The position numbers and the translations under genes were made by a program. Below, one piece after another: positions 21,326 to 21,783 of a stretch of 21,783 bases of DNA (position 1 is the first letter of the stretch; the number at the start of each line of letters is the position of its first letter). This DNA comes from an uncultured Clostridia bacterium (GTDB lineage Bacteria; Bacillota; Clostridia; Oscillospirales; CAG-272). The DNA is taken from positions 1 to 21,783 of the forward strand of contig CAJGCM010000021.1 in the NCBI GenBank assembly GCA_904501765.1, read 5' to 3'. The notes beneath the pieces are model-generated. The model was not told the DNA's origin. It searched no databases and worked only from the letters and a program-made list of their open reading frames with translations.

Positions 21326-21783
21326 TGCTTGTAACACTGGAACAAATTTTAAAGTATGCAGATGCAAAAAAATGCGCCATTGGCTCATTCAACACACCTA
21401 ACCTTGCAAGTCTTAAAGCGGTTATCAAGGCTGCTGAGGACCTTAATCAGCCTGTAATTATTATGCACGCCCAGGTTCACGAGGAAATGGGACTTTGTAA
21501 GCTTGATGAGATAGGAGAAATCATGCTTCTCCTCGCAGATAAAGCTACTGTTCCCGTATGCGTTCACCTTGACCATGGTACAGACCTCAGTTATCTCAAG
21601 AGAGGTCTTGATATCGGATTTACCTCTATTATGTACGACGGTTCAAATCTCTCCACAGAGGAAAACTTCGCTAACACCTGTATGGCAGTTGATATGGCTG
21701 CAAGATACGGCGCATCGGTGGAAGCAGAGGTTGGCTCTATGGGCGCAAGAGAAGGTGGCGAAGGTAGCGACGAGAGCATTTAC
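21325..21783 (+). CDS. Class II ketose-bisphosphate aldolase (3' truncated by window)
   Basis: The 153 visible residues match class II aldolases of the fructose/tagatose-bisphosphate type (FbaA, GatY, IolJ). They show AIGSFNTPNLASLKAVIKAAEDLNQPVIIMH, then VHLDHGTDLSYLKRGLDIGFTSIMYDGSNLS with the catalytic Asp and a Zn-binding His in the LDHG segment, then AEVGSMGAREGGEG. The family cleaves ketose (bis)phosphates to dihydroxyacetone phosphate and an aldehyde. The start ATG overlaps the DUF4432 stop (TAATG) with GAGGAG eight bases upstream, so coupled translation is likely. Assignment to fructose-bisphosphate, tagatose-bisphosphate or another substrate is not possible from this half. The frame runs open to the window edge. 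Confidence 0.9.
   Translation, partial: MLVTLEQILKYADAKKCAIGSFNTPNLASLKAVIKAAEDLNQPVIIMHAQVHEEMGLCKLDEIGEIMLLLADKATVPVCVHLDHGTDLSYLKRGLDIGFTSIMYDGSNLSTEENFANTCMAVDMAARYGASVEAEVGSMGAREGGEGSDESIY

Overview
The window looks like a chromosomal segment of a Gram-positive Clostridia-type bacterium (Bacillota), probably an uncultured gut anaerobe. Supporting signs are strong GGAGG ribosome-binding sites, consensus TTGACA/TATAAT promoters with 16-18 bp spacers, spoVG, the yceD-rpmF and rpsO-pnp pairs, an AraC regulator with a PocR sensor domain, and many small convergent or divergent units closed by intrinsic terminators. I assign no species.

Layout. 1-2290: the 3' end of a cysteine desulfurase overlaps rlmH. 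A shared terminator separates rlmH from a convergent CYTH-domain gene, and a divergent gene encodes a very acidic protein with one C-terminal membrane segment. 2295-5032: the rpsO-pnp unit (minus strand), with its own promoter and a roughly 120-nt leader before rpsO. 5121-6888: rdgB (minus) and yceD-rpmF (plus) diverge from two perfect-consensus promoters about 100 bp apart. 6892-8781: three tandem 36-37 bp repeats, then a two-gene minus-strand unit (WYL-family regulator, HAD phosphatase). Its control region has a 24-bp palindrome over the transcription start and a 16-bp perfect inverted repeat, one arm of which holds the regulator's ribosome-binding site. 8833-10490: mgtE (minus), preceded by a leader with a strong promoter, a possible 37-codon leader ORF, a competing antiterminator pairing and an intrinsic terminator just before mgtE. 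10493-12356: murC (minus) and spoVG (plus), divergent. 12357-12825: no gene; a 331-bp stretch bounded by imperfect terminal inverted repeats and rich in hairpins. 12826-14907: one long gene fusing a GT4-type glycosyltransferase to a CsaB-type polysaccharide pyruvyl transferase. 14996-16390: asnS (minus). 16466 to the end: a PocR/AraC regulator (minus) diverging from a sugar operon (plus): fucose/arabinose-isomerase-like protein, FGGY kinase, DUF4432 mutarotase-like protein and a class II ketose-bisphosphate aldolase cut by the window edge.

How the genes work together. The last four plus-strand genes read as a catabolic route: anomer interconversion, aldose-to-ketose isomerisation, ketose phosphorylation, then retro-aldol cleavage, probably giving a triose phosphate. 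The divergent AraC-type gene is the likely regulator. The sugar cannot be read from the sequence. Most of the rest is core metabolism: RNA turnover and translation, nucleotide-pool cleaning, peptidoglycan precursor synthesis and Mg2+ uptake. The most unusual material is regulatory: the mgtE attenuator-like leader and the inverted-repeat control region of the WYL gene.
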